Origin: Morinoia aosen | Taxonomy: Eukaryota; Arthropoda; Malacostraca; Amphipoda; Talitridae | DNA: 64,000 nt | Direction: 5' to 3' | Assembly: GCA_030386875.1 (NCBI GenBank) | Contig: CM059570.1 | Coordinates: 33,905,422-33,969,421, forward strand | Part shown: in pieces, positions 1 to 13,010 of the stretch | How the letters are laid out: each line of letters starts with the position of its first letter | Numbering within the stretch: the stretch's first letter is position 1 | Position numbers and translations under genes: made by a program | The notes under the pieces: generated by a model | Databases searched by the model: none | The model's input: only the letters and a program-made list of their open reading frames with translations | Told to the model about the DNA's origin: nothing

Positions 1-3000
1 CATTCGAAAACTGGGCTACAGTATAGTTTAATAATTGACTTACTATTGCTATGACAATTCTTACGCTTGGCTAAAAACACACTTAAAATTTGTGCTTCAA
101 GTTACGAAACTTCTTAACTCAACTTGAAACTAATTCGTTTAACTTATGCAGGATTTTTAGTGACCCATGAGAGTTAATAATAAGACGATCATCGCGGAAA
201 ATATCCAAATCGAAAAATCGCGATCTCAAAATTTTTTTATCAGTAGATGACATTTTTTAACTACTGAAAATTCACTCAAGAAATACTCCAGTTATTTATC
301 ACCGCCTGCGCTGACACGTGCATTAAAACGATCCATCACAAAATAACATCACAAACTTTGTGCGAGCGAAGTGCATGAAACAAATGTTAGAAACTTTCAA
401 GAACGTGTCCGATTCATTCCTTTATTTTTCAGTTAAATTAAATGAAGATCATTATATCCAGGCAATATTTATAAACACCAATGCACGCACTTCGCCATGC
501 TCAAAACACTGTATACAAAATCGTAAATTGTAAATCGTTAATTTTGTTTTAACTTTTGCTGCTTCACATTACGCCATAAAAACTTTTATAAAACTATTAT
601 TCTTTTCTGAAACTGATTATACTTAAAACTCAGCAGCATGCGTGCTAAAAAAATGTACTTGGAATTTTTTTTACGATATTGGACGAACATCGCTGAGGAA
701 AACACGGACGGTAGAACAAGAACGAATTGGGAAGAAACACGAAGCAAAGAAGCAAGATCGGTGACTAGTGCGGCGCTATCGTAGCTTTGCACCAGAATAT
801 TGGCAGACAGAGCAGAGTAATAATTAGAAGGAAGCAGCAGCAGGCAAGGAGGGTTACAGTGTTTGCGCTCACGGTGAATAATGCACACAGTCAACAGAGG
901 GGCCGCACCCCCCTCCCATAGCCCGTCTCGCCCCTCACCTCTCCCTAGCGCACAACTCTGCGCGTTTCAGCAATAATGGGCGTTTATTGTGTAATGCGAG
1001 GTGCATCATGCACTGTGTTCCTCATGTAGACAATCTACGAGCGTATCAGCTGACACTGAGCATTTCTTGCGTCGTGAGAGGCGCTGTGTGGGGCAGTGGC
1101 ATCACCTGCCCTTTTGCGCTGAATTTGTGACCTTTATTTTAGCTAACGGCATTAATTTCCTCAGCAGCGCAACGAGTATGAATTACTTTTGGGCATGTGT
1201 TGTGTAAGGTTGTAAGGCATTCACACCGCTTTTTTTGTTTAATCTGTATCCCTGATATACGACAAACATAGCGAAACTGATGATTCATTCTTCCACTATA
1301 TAAAAACTGTAAGTGCAAGCTGTTCTCATATCTTTTACGGAAGTAAATAAATTACAGCACTAAATGTTTCTTGCAACAAAAAAATATTACTGGCATTTTT
1401 TTTCACAAGCTCATGTTTCATCCGTCGATACGCGATCTGATTTCGTTTCAGCAATTCTCCAGCAAGAAATGTAGTGTGACAGGGGCAGAGCAGACCTGTG
1501 CCTTGCTCCTCCGAATGCCGTACATTTTTAAGCTTCAGCAAAGCATTTCTTGCTGGACTCTGAGAGCTACGCCACGCACAGCATTGTCGAAAGGAGGCAA
1601 GTTTTTCAGAGCGTCTGCGTTGGTCTACTTGCTCTAATAATGAGATTTTCTTGCCTCCCTCGCTCTGCACGGATCACGCACCAATATGGGATGGCTGAAT
1701 TCGCTAATGTTTCACCGAATATTGACGAACTCTGGAGCTTTTTAGTCTGATTTATAACTCAGAGTTTCATGCAATCCTTCTCATATTTCCTGGAGTGGTT
1801 CTGGTTTCAAGAATGCGATATACGAACAGAACAATCAGCGCAGGTACGTTGTTTTAAAAGGGATGTAAAATCAGAATGCTATATTATTTTATGTAGTTTT
1901 AATACTCAGCAAATCGGGTAATAACATGTAGATTTTTTTCTCATTAAGGTAAAGTATCGGTTTTCAACTGCTTCAACCGACATTGAGTCATTTTGATGAT
2001 TAAATTTTCTGTCCTCTCTTTCGATAAAAAGAAATTGCAAAATTTTTATCCGATTAAAAAATATTTACGACGTTCTAGAGTACAAGTTTGCTACGTATGA
2101 GTAAAAGATTGCTACCAAACGGTTACATTTGACAAATAATTTTAGTGCTATTGAGATTTATGAGCAGATTTTGTTTAAGGAACGAAATTTAATTCAGAGA
2201 AAAAGACCCTAATGAAACACTCGGCTCCGTTTCACGAAAAATCCCGCCCCCAACAGAGAGAAAAAGAAGCATTTAAGTTTTTTTAGAGAAATCAAAGCAT
2301 GTAATACTTGACCTCTCCAAGGTTACAACGTCATCATGCAATTAACCAAGAATGAAAAAGTCCCAAAGATTCCCGGCAAAACTCTGGGACATTAAGTCTT
2401 TATTGATCTGTGAAAGATTCCCCTTTGTCGCGTGTTTACATGTCTCTGAGCCGCCGATACGGCACCTGTCGCGCTCTGTCTATGCTCTCCTTCTCTCTCC
2501 CTCACTCTTCCTCTCTCTGTCAACACTCACTTCGCATTCAATGAAAAGAGGAGAATAGTTTTGCAAACAAGCATCAGCTGTTCCATGGATCCAGCTAGTA
2601 AAGTTCGACAGCTGATAATTACATATTTGTCGGCGCGCTGCTTTACCGTCGTCGGCTTCTTTTGAGAGTGCTATGTGTAGGTGTGAAACACTTCACACGC
2701 TTATTGCTCTTGTGAAGGGAATTCACTTAGAGGAAATGCTTTTTACATGCAATGTAGCATTTAAATATTTGGTGCATAAGAAATCTGAATTACTATTTAG
2801 GGCTCATGTAAAATAACCTTTATTGCACAGCCCTTGGAATGTCAGTGGCCGATATAATGATAGTGTACAGGCTGGTGTACAGGCGAGGGATTGACGCATA
2901 ATATAAAGAAGCATGAGGAACTCCAAACCGCCAAACAATAGACACTATCTCCACCCAAATTTTTTATTCTTTAAGTAATCACAAAAAAATACATCAGCGA

Positions 3001-3820
3001 AAAGCTGATTGAGGAGTAATTAGGAATTAAATCACAATTATATCATGTACGCCGGTTTTTTTTTTGTTTCCATTTTGTACAGGGATATTTCATACCGGAA
3101 AATATTTATCCCCTCAAGTTTAGGTGTGCTTGATTGGCTAACTGTATTTTGAGTTAAAAAAAAACATACCTACGCCTAAAATTCGTTACCAAGCATGTAC
3201 AAATAATTTGACATTTATAATTACGAAACTTATCAACTAAGGGTTAAATACACGAAATGAACATCGTTGGCGTAAGTTACTCGTACATTGCTCATTTGTA
3301 CAAACATATGAATTAAAGTTGATATGTTTTCGAGAGAAAATTAAAAACCTCATGAATGACGATACCTCTTGATGTCGTGCTCAGAACCACTGTTGATGTG
3401 AATAGTTATTACGAATTGAAATTGATTTCCGTCAAGAAATTTTATTTTTTCTAGTTTATGCGGCCTTTGCCTGGTGAGTAATAAGAGTATACTATACAAA
3501 CAAGTATATAATATATTCAATCATATATATTCAGTAAATGTAATTTAAGAGGATAAATATAACACTCAAAGCTTTATCTGATGCTAAATGCATCTTCTCG
3601 GAATCGGATTGAGTCTCGATTATTATTTGGACTATCTTTCTGATGAAGAAACATGGATCGTCAAAAAAAATTTTCTTGACTCTAAATGGTTCATGGACGC
3701 ACACTTTGCTGCTACCAGACCCATTATTGTAATTAGTTGTTCCAACCCCAATAAATTAAGTAAATTACTTAAACTACTGTAAAAATATCAGGGTCGACTT
3801 TGAAAAAATAATAATATGGA
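1..3820. other. AT-rich spacer with GC pocket and CT tract
   Basis: No gene is supported here. A cytosine-rich pocket lies at about 895-985 and a CT-rich tract at about 2478-2530. A 14-bp perfect inverted repeat (1458-1471 against 1544-1557, 72-base loop) is the only notable small structure. Minus-strand open frames at 586-894 and 1335-1670 begin with TTG and GTG rather than ATG and are of chance length. Confidence 0.6.
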
Positions 3821-3830
3821 TTCTGATTGC

Positions 3831-3968
3831 AAATTGATATTTATAACAAAATTGATATTAATACTATACTCTTTCAATTTCAGTATAAATATCAATTTTA
3901 GGACAGGTATCAATTTTAGTATAAACATCAACTTTAGTATAAATATTAATTTATTCTAAAATTGAAAG
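3831..3968. repeat. AT-rich short tandem and inverted repeat cluster
   Basis: The phrase ATCAATTTTAGTATAAA recurs with small changes about every 18-24 bases between 3884 and 3955. A perfect 15-bp inverted repeat joins 3831-3845 to 3884-3898. The cluster can therefore form several alternative small hairpins. No coding content is visible. Confidence 0.7.
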
Positions 3969-4046
3969 ATTATAGCAGCATTGTAACTTTAGTTAGTTTT
4001 AATTGACTCTCTTTGGTCTTATTTTATGTTAGCTAAAAGGAAAGGT

Positions 4047-4098
4047 GAACTACTTTATAATTCGTCAAATATGTCAAATGAACTACTTTATAATTCGT
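4047..4098. repeat. Two-copy direct repeat, 33-bp period
   Basis: GAACTACTTTATAATTCGT occurs at 4047 and again at 4080. This is a simple local duplication in AT-rich sequence. Confidence 0.85.
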
Positions 4099-4770
4099 TG
4101 ACATATTTTAGCTACCGATGACTAGTTCTCACGTTTAAAATATTTAGGTCAGATTCCTGACAGAGTAGCGTGTTTTCTCGTGTGTGTGATACAGCATTCA
4201 ATCCTTCAAATCGTGAGAGACATGATTGGAGTATTGCAGAGCTGATTCTTAGGTACTCAAATTTAATTTTCTTAAATAAATATCACACATTTAGAATTGT
4301 ACGTGTGATAGAATACGTTCAAAATGTTTTTCAAAACGTTGAAAAGCCGCAGAGCAAAATATGTTTACAGCTTTTTTAACACCTGTTCTTACGTACTCCG
4401 ATGTGACAAGCAACGCTAAAGTAGAACGTGTTCCTCATCTTGAAGGTTCATGGACTGGTGTGTAAAATTCAAACCATCGGCAGGCACGCGAATCCTGTTT
4501 CTATTGATTGCTGGAGCAGAAGTGTTTGTTCTGCGATCGAACAAGACCAACTTGCGCTGGAAAAAAACTTCGCGCAACGAAGAACTTTTTAGCGGCACAA
4601 GAAAGCGTTTCGAAGCTCAGAACCAGGATACACGTTGAAACAGCATGAAACATCCTTGTTGTTTGTGGTAAGAAACCAATCGTAGCTATGGGAAAATCCT
4701 CTTTTTGAGCCATTAGAAGATTTAATGTATGCTGTCCCTAATGTCCCTAATGCTGTGAGATTTCGTAAGA

Positions 4771-4873
4771 AACTTTCTTTATGAAGTGATATAATTTTTA
4801 CCTATAAGGTGTAATTACATTAACGACGTAAACTTTCTTGATGAAGTGATGTAACTTTTACCTATAAGGTGTA
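4771..4873. repeat. Two-copy direct repeat, exact 60-bp period
   Basis: Bases 4771-4813 and 4831-4873 match at nearly every position, including the shared phrases ATGAAGTGAT and ACCTATAAGGTGTA. Only a few substitutions separate the copies. This looks like an old tandem duplication, with no coding content seen. Confidence 0.85.
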
Positions 4874-5650
4874 TATCTGAATGAGGAGGCTATTTTCGAG
4901 TAAAAACATTAAAGGTCAGCTTGAGCAAAGTGATCCATTATCTGGTGATGCTGTGAAAATATTTCCAAGAATATCTCTGGCACAAAATATCTCTGCGTGT
5001 ACAAGAAGAAATTTGATGTAAATAAGTACGTTCCGATGAAAAATGAGTCATGTCATTTTCCAGATATAATAATAACAAAATCAAACAGTTTGGAAATTTT
5101 TAAAGTTTAATTAGAGGGTTGGGAAGAAATTCCTGTTCAAATAGAATTTTTGAAGTGGGAGATTTCTTCAGGAATATAATTTGTGTTCAGCAACGTAGTA
5201 CTGAATTACGTTAGTCATTATATTAGACTAACATAAAAAAGTTCATAAAGTAGCATTGTGAACTTATGCAAGAAACGATTGTATTGCAATTGTGAGCATA
5301 ATGTCGCAATTTGCTGTGGCACCGATAGCGATTGTTCCAGTCTCATCCAAACCGCGCGTAGAAGTCGCTCAACTTAGATCAAAAAAACTTGCATGTGTTC
5401 CCCTGTCACAATATTTTTTCGTTTTCGACAGACTAGTAAGTAAAAGTTTATTATTGATAGATTATAGACTCCTACTGCTAAATTATATACTCCTTCCCGT
5501 GTTCTAACTACTCAATACCTGTATTACTGCTACTTCACCAAGCTCGGAAATTAAAGGTTTCCTTTTTGACGCCTCTCACGAACGCTTCCATTGTTAGTAA
5601 ATGCATTCTTTAACGAATGTGTTGAAGTTGCTGGGATGCGCACACCTTAC
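4874..5650. other. Spacer with weak exon-like signal
   Basis: No supported gene. A plus-strand frame opens at an ATG at 5301 and runs into a canonical donor (GTAAGTAAAAG) near 5433, but no convincing acceptor or promoter precedes it. An 8-bp-class inverted repeat (GTTAGTC ... GACTAAC) lies near 5211-5233. Confidence 0.4.
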
Positions 5651-5823
5651 ATCAATACTAAATATTAGCTGCAACAGCTCGCGTGTCGTGAAGTCAGCAG
5701 ACGTATGAGTTGTGAAGGAAGTTCTAGACTTCGTGGTTACCACGGTCAGAAACGTGGAGGATGTGCGGGATTGAAGTAGATCCCCTAAGATCGCTACTGC
5801 GCGTTTGGAGTAGTATGTAGCGT
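5651..5823 (-). CDS. Candidate internal coding exon, function unknown
   Basis: On the minus strand a pyrimidine-rich run ending in CTTATCTTTTTAG precedes base 5823, which is a good 3' splice site. The frame then stays open for about 57 codons to a donor-like GTAAGG after base 5651. The open frame itself continues to 5594 before a stop. The peptide is rich in serine and threonine in its middle, with an LLQLIF stretch near the end, and I recognise no family. Both flanking splice signals are what raises it above the many chance frames. No partner exon was identified nearby, so it may still be chance. Splice-site reading is direct; coding status is inference. Confidence 0.25.
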
Positions 5824-6639
5824 CTAAAAAGATAAGCACACCAACAGTGAAAGGTATGTTTGAAAGCTAAATATATTCCCTCAAAATTTTGAAAAATAGT
5901 GTAAAAATTTTCTTTAAATGCCCTACTTAATATTTATATCGTGATACGAAGTTAACCTGGCAGTGGGGAAAGTTCAGAGAATTAACTATCATGTATGATT
6001 TAACGAGTGAATTATTTCAAATGAAGACATAATCCATGAGAAATGTCATCGATGACACAAAGATAACTTAATATTTCATCAGAATGCAGTACTTAACAAA
6101 GGCAATTCTACTGATAAGAAGGCACTTGGTGTCGTTTTATGAGCAGCCTGCAGGAAGAAACACTTTCGACGACGACGGCACTATTTTCTTAATTTTATAG
6201 TACCCAATAATGAAACTGGAAGCAGGTTCAGCACTGTTGTTTGAAAACAACATTCCGAATTGATCATTTCTGCAACTCATTTCTCCACTTGCCCTCGCGT
6301 TCGTCAATTACAAGTACAGCTCAAGTTAATTTTATTCTTGAGGACATTCACTAATTTATGTCTCCAAGTAAAACTATAGCTCCTGACCTCAAGAAAGTAT
6401 TCCAACTGTACGAGTGGGCAGAAATACCACCGATTAAAGTAGGCACTTCCACTACTTGCGTGAGTGTTAGTAATACGATAATACATGCTCAGAAGCCTTT
6501 AACCACAAGGATGCAAATTAAAAAAGCCTGGGCTTTTCGCGAGGGCGAAAGCGACCCAAGCTGAAGTCTTCAAGGCAGTTTGCTACACCTGCTGTCGTCC
6601 TCAGCTCGACCTAACGCTGAGACTAACTTCGTCTAGATC

Positions 6640-6890
6640 TGAATTCTCATAGAAAGTTTGAAGGGTCGATCACGGTTGGCAGAGGAATAAAGTCGGCGAT
6701 CTTGGGCTCTTGGGTGCTGGTAAGGAGATTAGAAACATCAAGAAAGAGCATCAAAAAATGAAGGCTTAGCCTAGGAAGTAGATCGTAATGCTGGGAGGTG
6801 CGCGCTGCGAGGAGAAGGCGGGCGGCGGCGGTGTTCCGAGGTGAGCGGATCAGCAAACTGCTCGGTCGGGATCTCAGGCCCGTTTTTAAG
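6640..6890 (+). promoter_or_regulatory. GC-rich block ending in a donor-like site; possible first exon
   Basis: This stretch is conspicuously rich in G, C and CpG against AT-rich flanks. On the plus strand a short frame starts at ATG 6788 (MLGGARCEEKAGGGG) and after 53 bases meets CCGAG|GTGAGC at 6841, a near-ideal splice donor. The arrangement suggests a promoter with a first exon, coding or untranslated. No TATA box or initiator was convincing. A minus-strand frame across the same bases starts with TTG and is probably just a by-product of low stop-codon density. No downstream exon could be assigned. Confidence 0.3.
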
Positions 6891-9590
6891 CGACAACATT
6901 CATATTTCCTAGCTTAAATGCCAGTCACCCAGCAAAAGCTGTTTCTTTCTGAGACGTGTTTCAGAATTAGGCGTGGAAAAGAGTGTTCTGATGGAGATCA
7001 CGTGTTCCCACGCCTTTGGTCTCCTCGTGTCACCAATGAATGCGCGACAGTGGACACAATTTAAAACGAGACCGAGGAACGAAAAGGTCGACTGATGGAT
7101 TCAGAAATTGATAAAAAGCTTTAAAATATACATAATTCCTTGCCAAAGAATCTTTCAGAATACGTAATTTTTGTTATCAGCTTAGTAAGTGATTTGAAAG
7201 ATTAATTTGTACCTAGTATAGCGAGAAGCAATTGATTGAAATAGGTTTTGAATGGAATTTTTCCTGAACTCAAATAGCAGTGCAAACATAACTTATTATT
7301 TGAGCGTAAGGAGGGACGTTTAAATTTAGTCTTGGCTGTTCAATCAACTTTCTGTTTTTAAATCACATCTGCTCCATTTCGCATAACAAGCACCTCAGTC
7401 ATAAAAGAGAGTCGTACAAATTTTCGCAGCATACCTTCGCAATAAATGCAATTTTTGAAACTCGTAATTCAAAAAGAAACTTACTCTAAAAAAAATTCCA
7501 AGCAACACAATCCTAAATATTGCGCTCAAAAAATCTAGATTTAGCCCGGTCGAATCAGGCATTACGCTAGAAAAAAGAGGCCAAATTATGAAAGGAAACA
7601 AATCAGTGCTGGGGAGTCAAACGTGATGACAACTCCGTCAATAGATTGACATCAGATGCCAACCCACACCTGTACTACGCTTGGCAAGACCAACCGAATC
7701 ACAGCTGCAGTATTTTTGCGAAATGCATTACATTAGAAGGTAATTTTACACCATGGAAGTGCAACGAACTTTGAGAACGATTAAATAAAGCATAATTAAT
7801 TAATAACATAATTTTCACCATCTGATAAGCCATACGGTCGCTTAGTCTCATACTCGTCTGTCTCCTGTGGGGCCTTCATCCAATGTCTCATACAGAGACA
7901 TATATAGGGAGCGATAGTTCATTGAAATTTTTCGTTAATGTACAGAAAAATATTTGTGTGGGATATATCGAGGTGAACAAAATTTTTGCGACTATATTTG
8001 TTGCTTTGGATAATTTGGTAGCCAATCGAATTTTGGTATGAAAGTACACTACGATAATATTCTATGAAAATGGGTACAGTTCTGGTAAATTTAAAGATAT
8101 TCTCTTGTGAAGCTATATTGCAGATTCAGAGCCGTTTATGAATTGTAAAGGATCACATAAACGGATCATTTTCTAATCAAAGGATCAGAGGAGCTACAAA
8201 TTTTTGGAATTGTTTGTGAGAGGAATGAGGTGAAAATAAAGGTTCTTGACTAGAATATTACCAGTTGTGTTCGATGAAACATATCAGTAAAACTTGGGTC
8301 TAGGGCAATAATTTCTCCAGCAGATTTCGACAGTAAGGAATAAAGTTAAATTTGAATGTCAGTCATTTGCAAGTAATGGTTACCTTCCGATTATTGCAGC
8401 TCAATGATAGATACATTCATTTGAAAAATTTTCTGCAATATTTTACGAGTTGAAAGCTCCGTGAGTACACCGAAAAGTTGAGGGATTTACCTTGGCAAAA
8501 GCCTTAGTAACCTCACGAGAGTTTCACCAAGGTACCAGTGATGACTATAATAAACAGCCTTAATTTCATCAAAACTTGAAGGGAAATAAAGAACTCAGAA
8601 TTTCTCTTCTGAAAAGGATCCATTAAGACACGGGGAATTAAAACAGATTTTGATACTGGTAGTGAGCCAAAATAGAAAACCAATGCACATATTATTCTAA
8701 TTGAAAAAAACATTAAGGTATAGAGAAAATAGTTAAAAGCATCACTAGCCTTCAAAAACTGAAAGTCAAGTTCTTGATGAATTCATTTATCGCAGCGGAA
8801 GAATTCAGAGAGTGGATACTACAATTCCCTTTTCGCAGTTACTGGATAATTCCGTAGTACTACTGACTATTGCCGCAGTTAATTTTTAATTCTAATACAC
8901 ACAAGATGCATGGTTTCCGGATAGTAATTTATTTATTGGGTTTTGGATAGCATTTTCATGCTTTTGATACGTATGTAGTGTGGCTTTCTTCCGTCTTTTA
9001 TCTTCTGAATGAATGAATGACCAAAGGAGTGCTGCAAATTAGATCATAGTAAAAACAGTCACAGTTACTTCTTAAGAAATAAGCGTTGAACGCAAGTTCG
9101 CGGTTAACAATGCCATAAAATTCTGCTTTCATTTGCTGCAGCATTTGTCACGATGTTAGCGCCATAGTGGTCGCGTTTTTAAAGCCTTACATTGTGCATG
9201 AGTCCATATGAACAATTATTCTTTTGCAGGTATCGATTGGGTATCTATTTGCGACTTTTTACCTGTCAGTCCTTTGTAATTCAATGCCATGATTTTTTAT
9301 GAATAGTTAATCGTCCATTTTAACATCAAGCTATTTATCGAACTAAAACTAACATAACCGACTTAATGGACTGTCGAAAACGTATAAAAGCCTAGGGAAT
9401 TGAATAGCAAATTGCTGACAACAACAAGAACTGTCTATTTTTGGAAGAAGATATCGATGAGAAGTTTATGTTTAGCAGACCAGTAGCTTGCGAGTGGGTG
9501 TGTCGAGCACCACAAGAGCGAAGTTCAGCCTCTGCTGGCTGTTGCTTGGCACTTCGTGGCATTTCATTTCTAGACATGACATTTCTAGAC
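6891..9590. other. AT-rich spacer, no supported gene
   Basis: Only chance-length frames are present. TATAAAAG at 9383-9390 resembles a TATA box. A 44-codon ATG frame with four cysteines follows at 9468-9602, but nothing else supports a gene. Confidence 0.55.
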
Positions 9591-9800
9591 ATCACTCAAT
9601 AACCCTATGGCAATGTGTGACTTCATTCAGCAGCCCAATAAAATTTATGACTTAATTCAGCGACCCTATAAAAATTTATGACTCGACTCAGTAATATTTT
9701 GCAATTCGCGACTTGACTCAGCAGTCCTATGACAATTTATGACTTAATTCAGCGACCCCATTGCAATTTATGACTCGACTCATCAACTTTTGCAATTTCA
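9591..9800. repeat. Degenerate tandem repeat, about 31-33-bp unit
   Basis: The phrases AATTTATGACTTAATTCAG and CAGCGACCC recur five to six times with substitutions and length changes. Divergence among copies is high, so this is an old array. No coding role is seen. Confidence 0.8.
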
Positions 9801-9959
9801 CAACTCTTATAAAAAAATTGCTCTCTGTTATTCAAGAGCACCATCGCAAGTTACAACGAGTTTGAAATTATTGATCTACAGTTCCGGAATTCCTAACTCG
9901 AAAATGGTAGGTGCAGAATATAGCGTGTGAGCTCACTGAAAACTGAGGAAAATATTGTT

Positions 9960-10160
9960 CAAGAAACGAACTCTCGGTGAGTCGGCAGGCCGAGCTCGAG
10001 CCCACTCCTCTATGCAGCTTGGCTCAGCACCGGCAAAATGCTCCTAGAAATTGAGAAACTAAAGTTCAGGAGAGCTTCTTCACTGGAGCGAGCTGGGAGT
10101 GAGGGCTGGGAGGTGCGGGCGCCGCTGGGAGGGCAGGGAGCGGCGCTATCGACCATATGA
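9960..10160 (+). promoter_or_regulatory. GC-rich block upstream of CT-rich tract
   Basis: The segment is rich in G and C, particularly 10080-10150 with repeated GGGAGG/GGGAGC words, and contrasts sharply with its surroundings. It could be a promoter or an exon remnant. An ATG at 10157 opens a 120-codon frame into the CT-rich tract. Its leucine/serine-rich start mimics a signal peptide but is explained by CTCTCT composition. Confidence 0.2.
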
Positions 10161-10189
10161 GCAAACATCGCTCGCTGTCCCTGCTACTC

Positions 10190-10485
10190 TTCGCCCTCTC
10201 TCTCTCTCTTTCTCTTCCCCACGTCTCTCTCCCTCTCACTAACTCACTCTCACTCTGTTCATTTATGTTTTGTGTTCTGTTTATTTTCGAATTTCTTTCT
10301 TCTCTCTCTCTCCCTGTTCCCCACGTCTCGCTCTCTTTCTGTTCATTTATATTTTTGTGTCCCGTTCATTTTCGTATTTTACTCTCTATATCTTCCTCTT
10401 CCCTACGTCTCTCTCACTCTCAATCTTTCTTTCTGTTCATTTTTGTGTGTCTTGTTTATTTTAGTGTGTCTTCTTGCTTGTTTTT
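10190..10485. repeat. Polypyrimidine tract with about 90-bp degenerate repeats
   Basis: The plus strand is nearly all C and T. A module containing CTGTTCATTT followed by TGTTTATTTTCG and a CT run ending in CACGTCTCTCTC occurs about three times, spaced roughly 85-95 bases. The strong strand asymmetry could favour triplex-type DNA. The long leucine/serine frames across it are composition artefacts. Confidence 0.8.
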
Positions 10486-12549
10486 GATGATTCATTGTTT
10501 CTGTATTCATTGCAGATGAGTTTGTTTCTTCCATAGATAGTGTGAGCTTCATCTTTGGAGGTTGACTCATAACTGTTACTACCATGCGCGAATGTACTTG
10601 AAGGTAAATCATTTCTTCTGGTTCAAACTTGCAAAACGATACGAATGAGAAACATTTGGAATTATGAGAAAGTGAATTTATTTTTCATGAATAGGCCCTC
10701 AGGAAAATTGAAATAAGTTTCAAATTTTTAATATCTCGAACAATGAAATAAATCTCACAAATTTTACCGCATGCGTTGTTCAGGGCGCAATAACGCTGGA
10801 AGTGAGACCAAGGTGCAGGTAATTAAAAAAAGTTTCATAAGCTTTACGGTATCAGAAAGAGAATACCAGGTTAGAAAAAATTGTTCAAGTTCATTCTATT
10901 GTGAGAGCTCTCGTCAAGGTGTCATCAGATTTCTCATCGATTCCTCTCCCAATTTTTAATTTTTCTATTTTACTTTCAGTTTGGGAACGCCGCTTTGTTG
11001 GACAATTTTACCTTATTTATATCATGTCTAGAAAAGCTTATTCACGTGCGGTCAACAAACTGGCGGAATAGCGTGCATGAATTACTTTACCTGTTCTGAC
11101 CGCAATTTCTACTGTGTGTGTGTACTGGCAGAATAATTTTGTGATTCTTTTCGTTGAGTGAGAACCGAGAATCATCTATAATTCCTAGAATTTCTTTATT
11201 GATACAAAATTCACCCTTTTTGTGTTTCGCTGAGCTAGAAAGTCATCAGACACTCTTGATGGAGGATTGCGCCTTCGCAATTATTCGTGACGCAGGTCAG
11301 TTGAGCTGTGCTCTGTGTCACTCGAATGACAAGCGTGATGGACGGATCACCTTAAGTATGAGTGGTGACAAGCTCCTTCTTAAGGAGCTGTGTTTAACAG
11401 TTCAATTTATGAACAGATAAGTGCGAAAATTGAGGCGGCTAATGCAAAAAAGTACATGGCTTTGTCATGCACCCTACGTAGAACCAACGAGCGCACTCTC
11501 TTCCAACTTTATTTTTAATTTGTTCTTTGCAGCTCCTTCACTTAAAGTGAGAGCTGAGTGTTGCTAATGTGTTTTTCAGACTCGTTGCAAAGTGCTGGTA
11601 TGCATTGACGGCATTTGCATCATGCAGCGAACTAACGCAATATTTTCAGGCGATGACAGGTGGAATTTAAGAGCTAAGTGAGAACTAACTCGTCGATGGT
11701 CCGGCTACATAATTACATCGTGAGTGACATGAGCTCTGCTAAATTCCGTGGTTGAAGAATGGCAGGTTGGCAATAATGACGCCACTATCAGCTCAGGTTA
11801 TACTATTGAGCACATTTGGTTGCAGGTGCAGGCTTTAATTAAACGGCTTCATTTAGCTTCGGGTGCGTGAGTGAGTGTGTGGCGTCACAAAGTGCACCTG
11901 GGAATTTCAAGTAACTTTCGAATAAAAAATTGGCAAATATGAAATATAATCTTAAAAATGTTAGCTCACTGTCATCATTATTGGGTCACGAAAAGCACGA
12001 CTAGAAAGTGTGAACAAAACTTCTGTTCTCATACTTGCTTGCAGGTAAAGCTCGGCAGAATGTAACTGCGGCTGCGTTGTCAAAGGAAATATTTTAGGGA
12101 TTTTTAGAAAATGCATTTGAAGTTTCTTGTTTGTTGTTGTCACAACGTAAGGAATTATAATTTCATTTCTCGAGTTTTCGTTGGTCGTTTAAACATTGCA
12201 ATAAAGTTTGCTGGCTGGTGTTATAATTCCTAGGGCTTCACAAGTTTGCTTCACAAGAGAATGTCCGCCGTAAAAAACTTTCCAGGCACTAGATGTTGAA
12301 AAGGCAATTTTGGCACACACTGAGATTTTTAACATGATTTAAAGTCAGTGCGCTGAAAGCTAGAAAAAAACTTGTAAAACTGAGGTGAGTCATTAGTAAT
12401 TGTGCTACAATTGCAGTTCTCATCATTAGCCATTACCCTTGTGTATAGTTTGAAGAAATTCGTGGAGCTTCTAACAAGCCTCTCTAAAACTAACTGACAT
12501 AATTGTTTTGATGTAAATTGTTGTAAAACATTTCTTAAAAGTGTTTAGA
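10486..12549. other. Spacer with one small ATG frame
   Basis: No supported gene. Within a longer plus-strand frame, an ATG at 11262 opens about 53 codons to a TAA at 11420, with a CALCHSND segment. The frame length is within chance expectation. Confidence 0.5.
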
Positions 12550-12787
12550 TCATCTACTGTGCTATTGTTCGTGCTACGATTGTCTGTCGTGCTACAGTTC
12601 ATGCAACAATTGTTTGTTATGTTACTGTTAGTCCTACAATTGTCTGTCATGTCACTGTTCGTGCTACAATTGTCTGTCATGTTACTGTTAGTGCTACGAT
12701 TGTCTGTCATGTTACTGTTAGTGCCACAATTGTCTGTCATGTTACTGTTCGCGCTACAATTGTCTGTCTTGTTACTGTTCGTGCAGG
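12550..12787. repeat. Minisatellite, 30-bp unit, about 8 copies
   Basis: The core ATTGTCTGTCATGTTACTG recurs at exactly 30-base spacing from about 12577 to 12757, with edge copies more diverged. Because 30 is a multiple of three, both strands keep an open frame. The minus strand reads an ATG-started (12740) decapeptide repeat of the form TDNCSTNSNM, and the plus strand a hydrophobic one. No known repeat-protein family is recognised. The array lies just upstream of the Tc1 remnant. Confidence 0.93.
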
Positions 12788-13010
12788 CATGTGCGAGCCA
12801 TTTCGCTCATACATTAGCGGCTATAATACAAGGAACGTAAACAAAAACAGCACGTAACTGTTTGTTACTCCTACACTGTTTAATGAACTACTGGAAACTG
12901 AAAAAATTAATGTACAAAAACTCCATAACCATAAATAAGATGAATAGTTACACGATTTACGACATTTTAAGACGATATTTTAATTCATATATAAGTTGAC
13001 GAATTATACC

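Noticed and set aside
1458..1557. MicroRNA precursor from a 14-bp inverted repeat
   Set aside because: The stem is only 14 bp, and the 72-base interior does not pair well by eye.
10157..10519. 120-codon frame with signal-peptide-like start
   Set aside because: The leucine/serine content comes from CTCTCT-rich DNA, and all three forward frames look alike.
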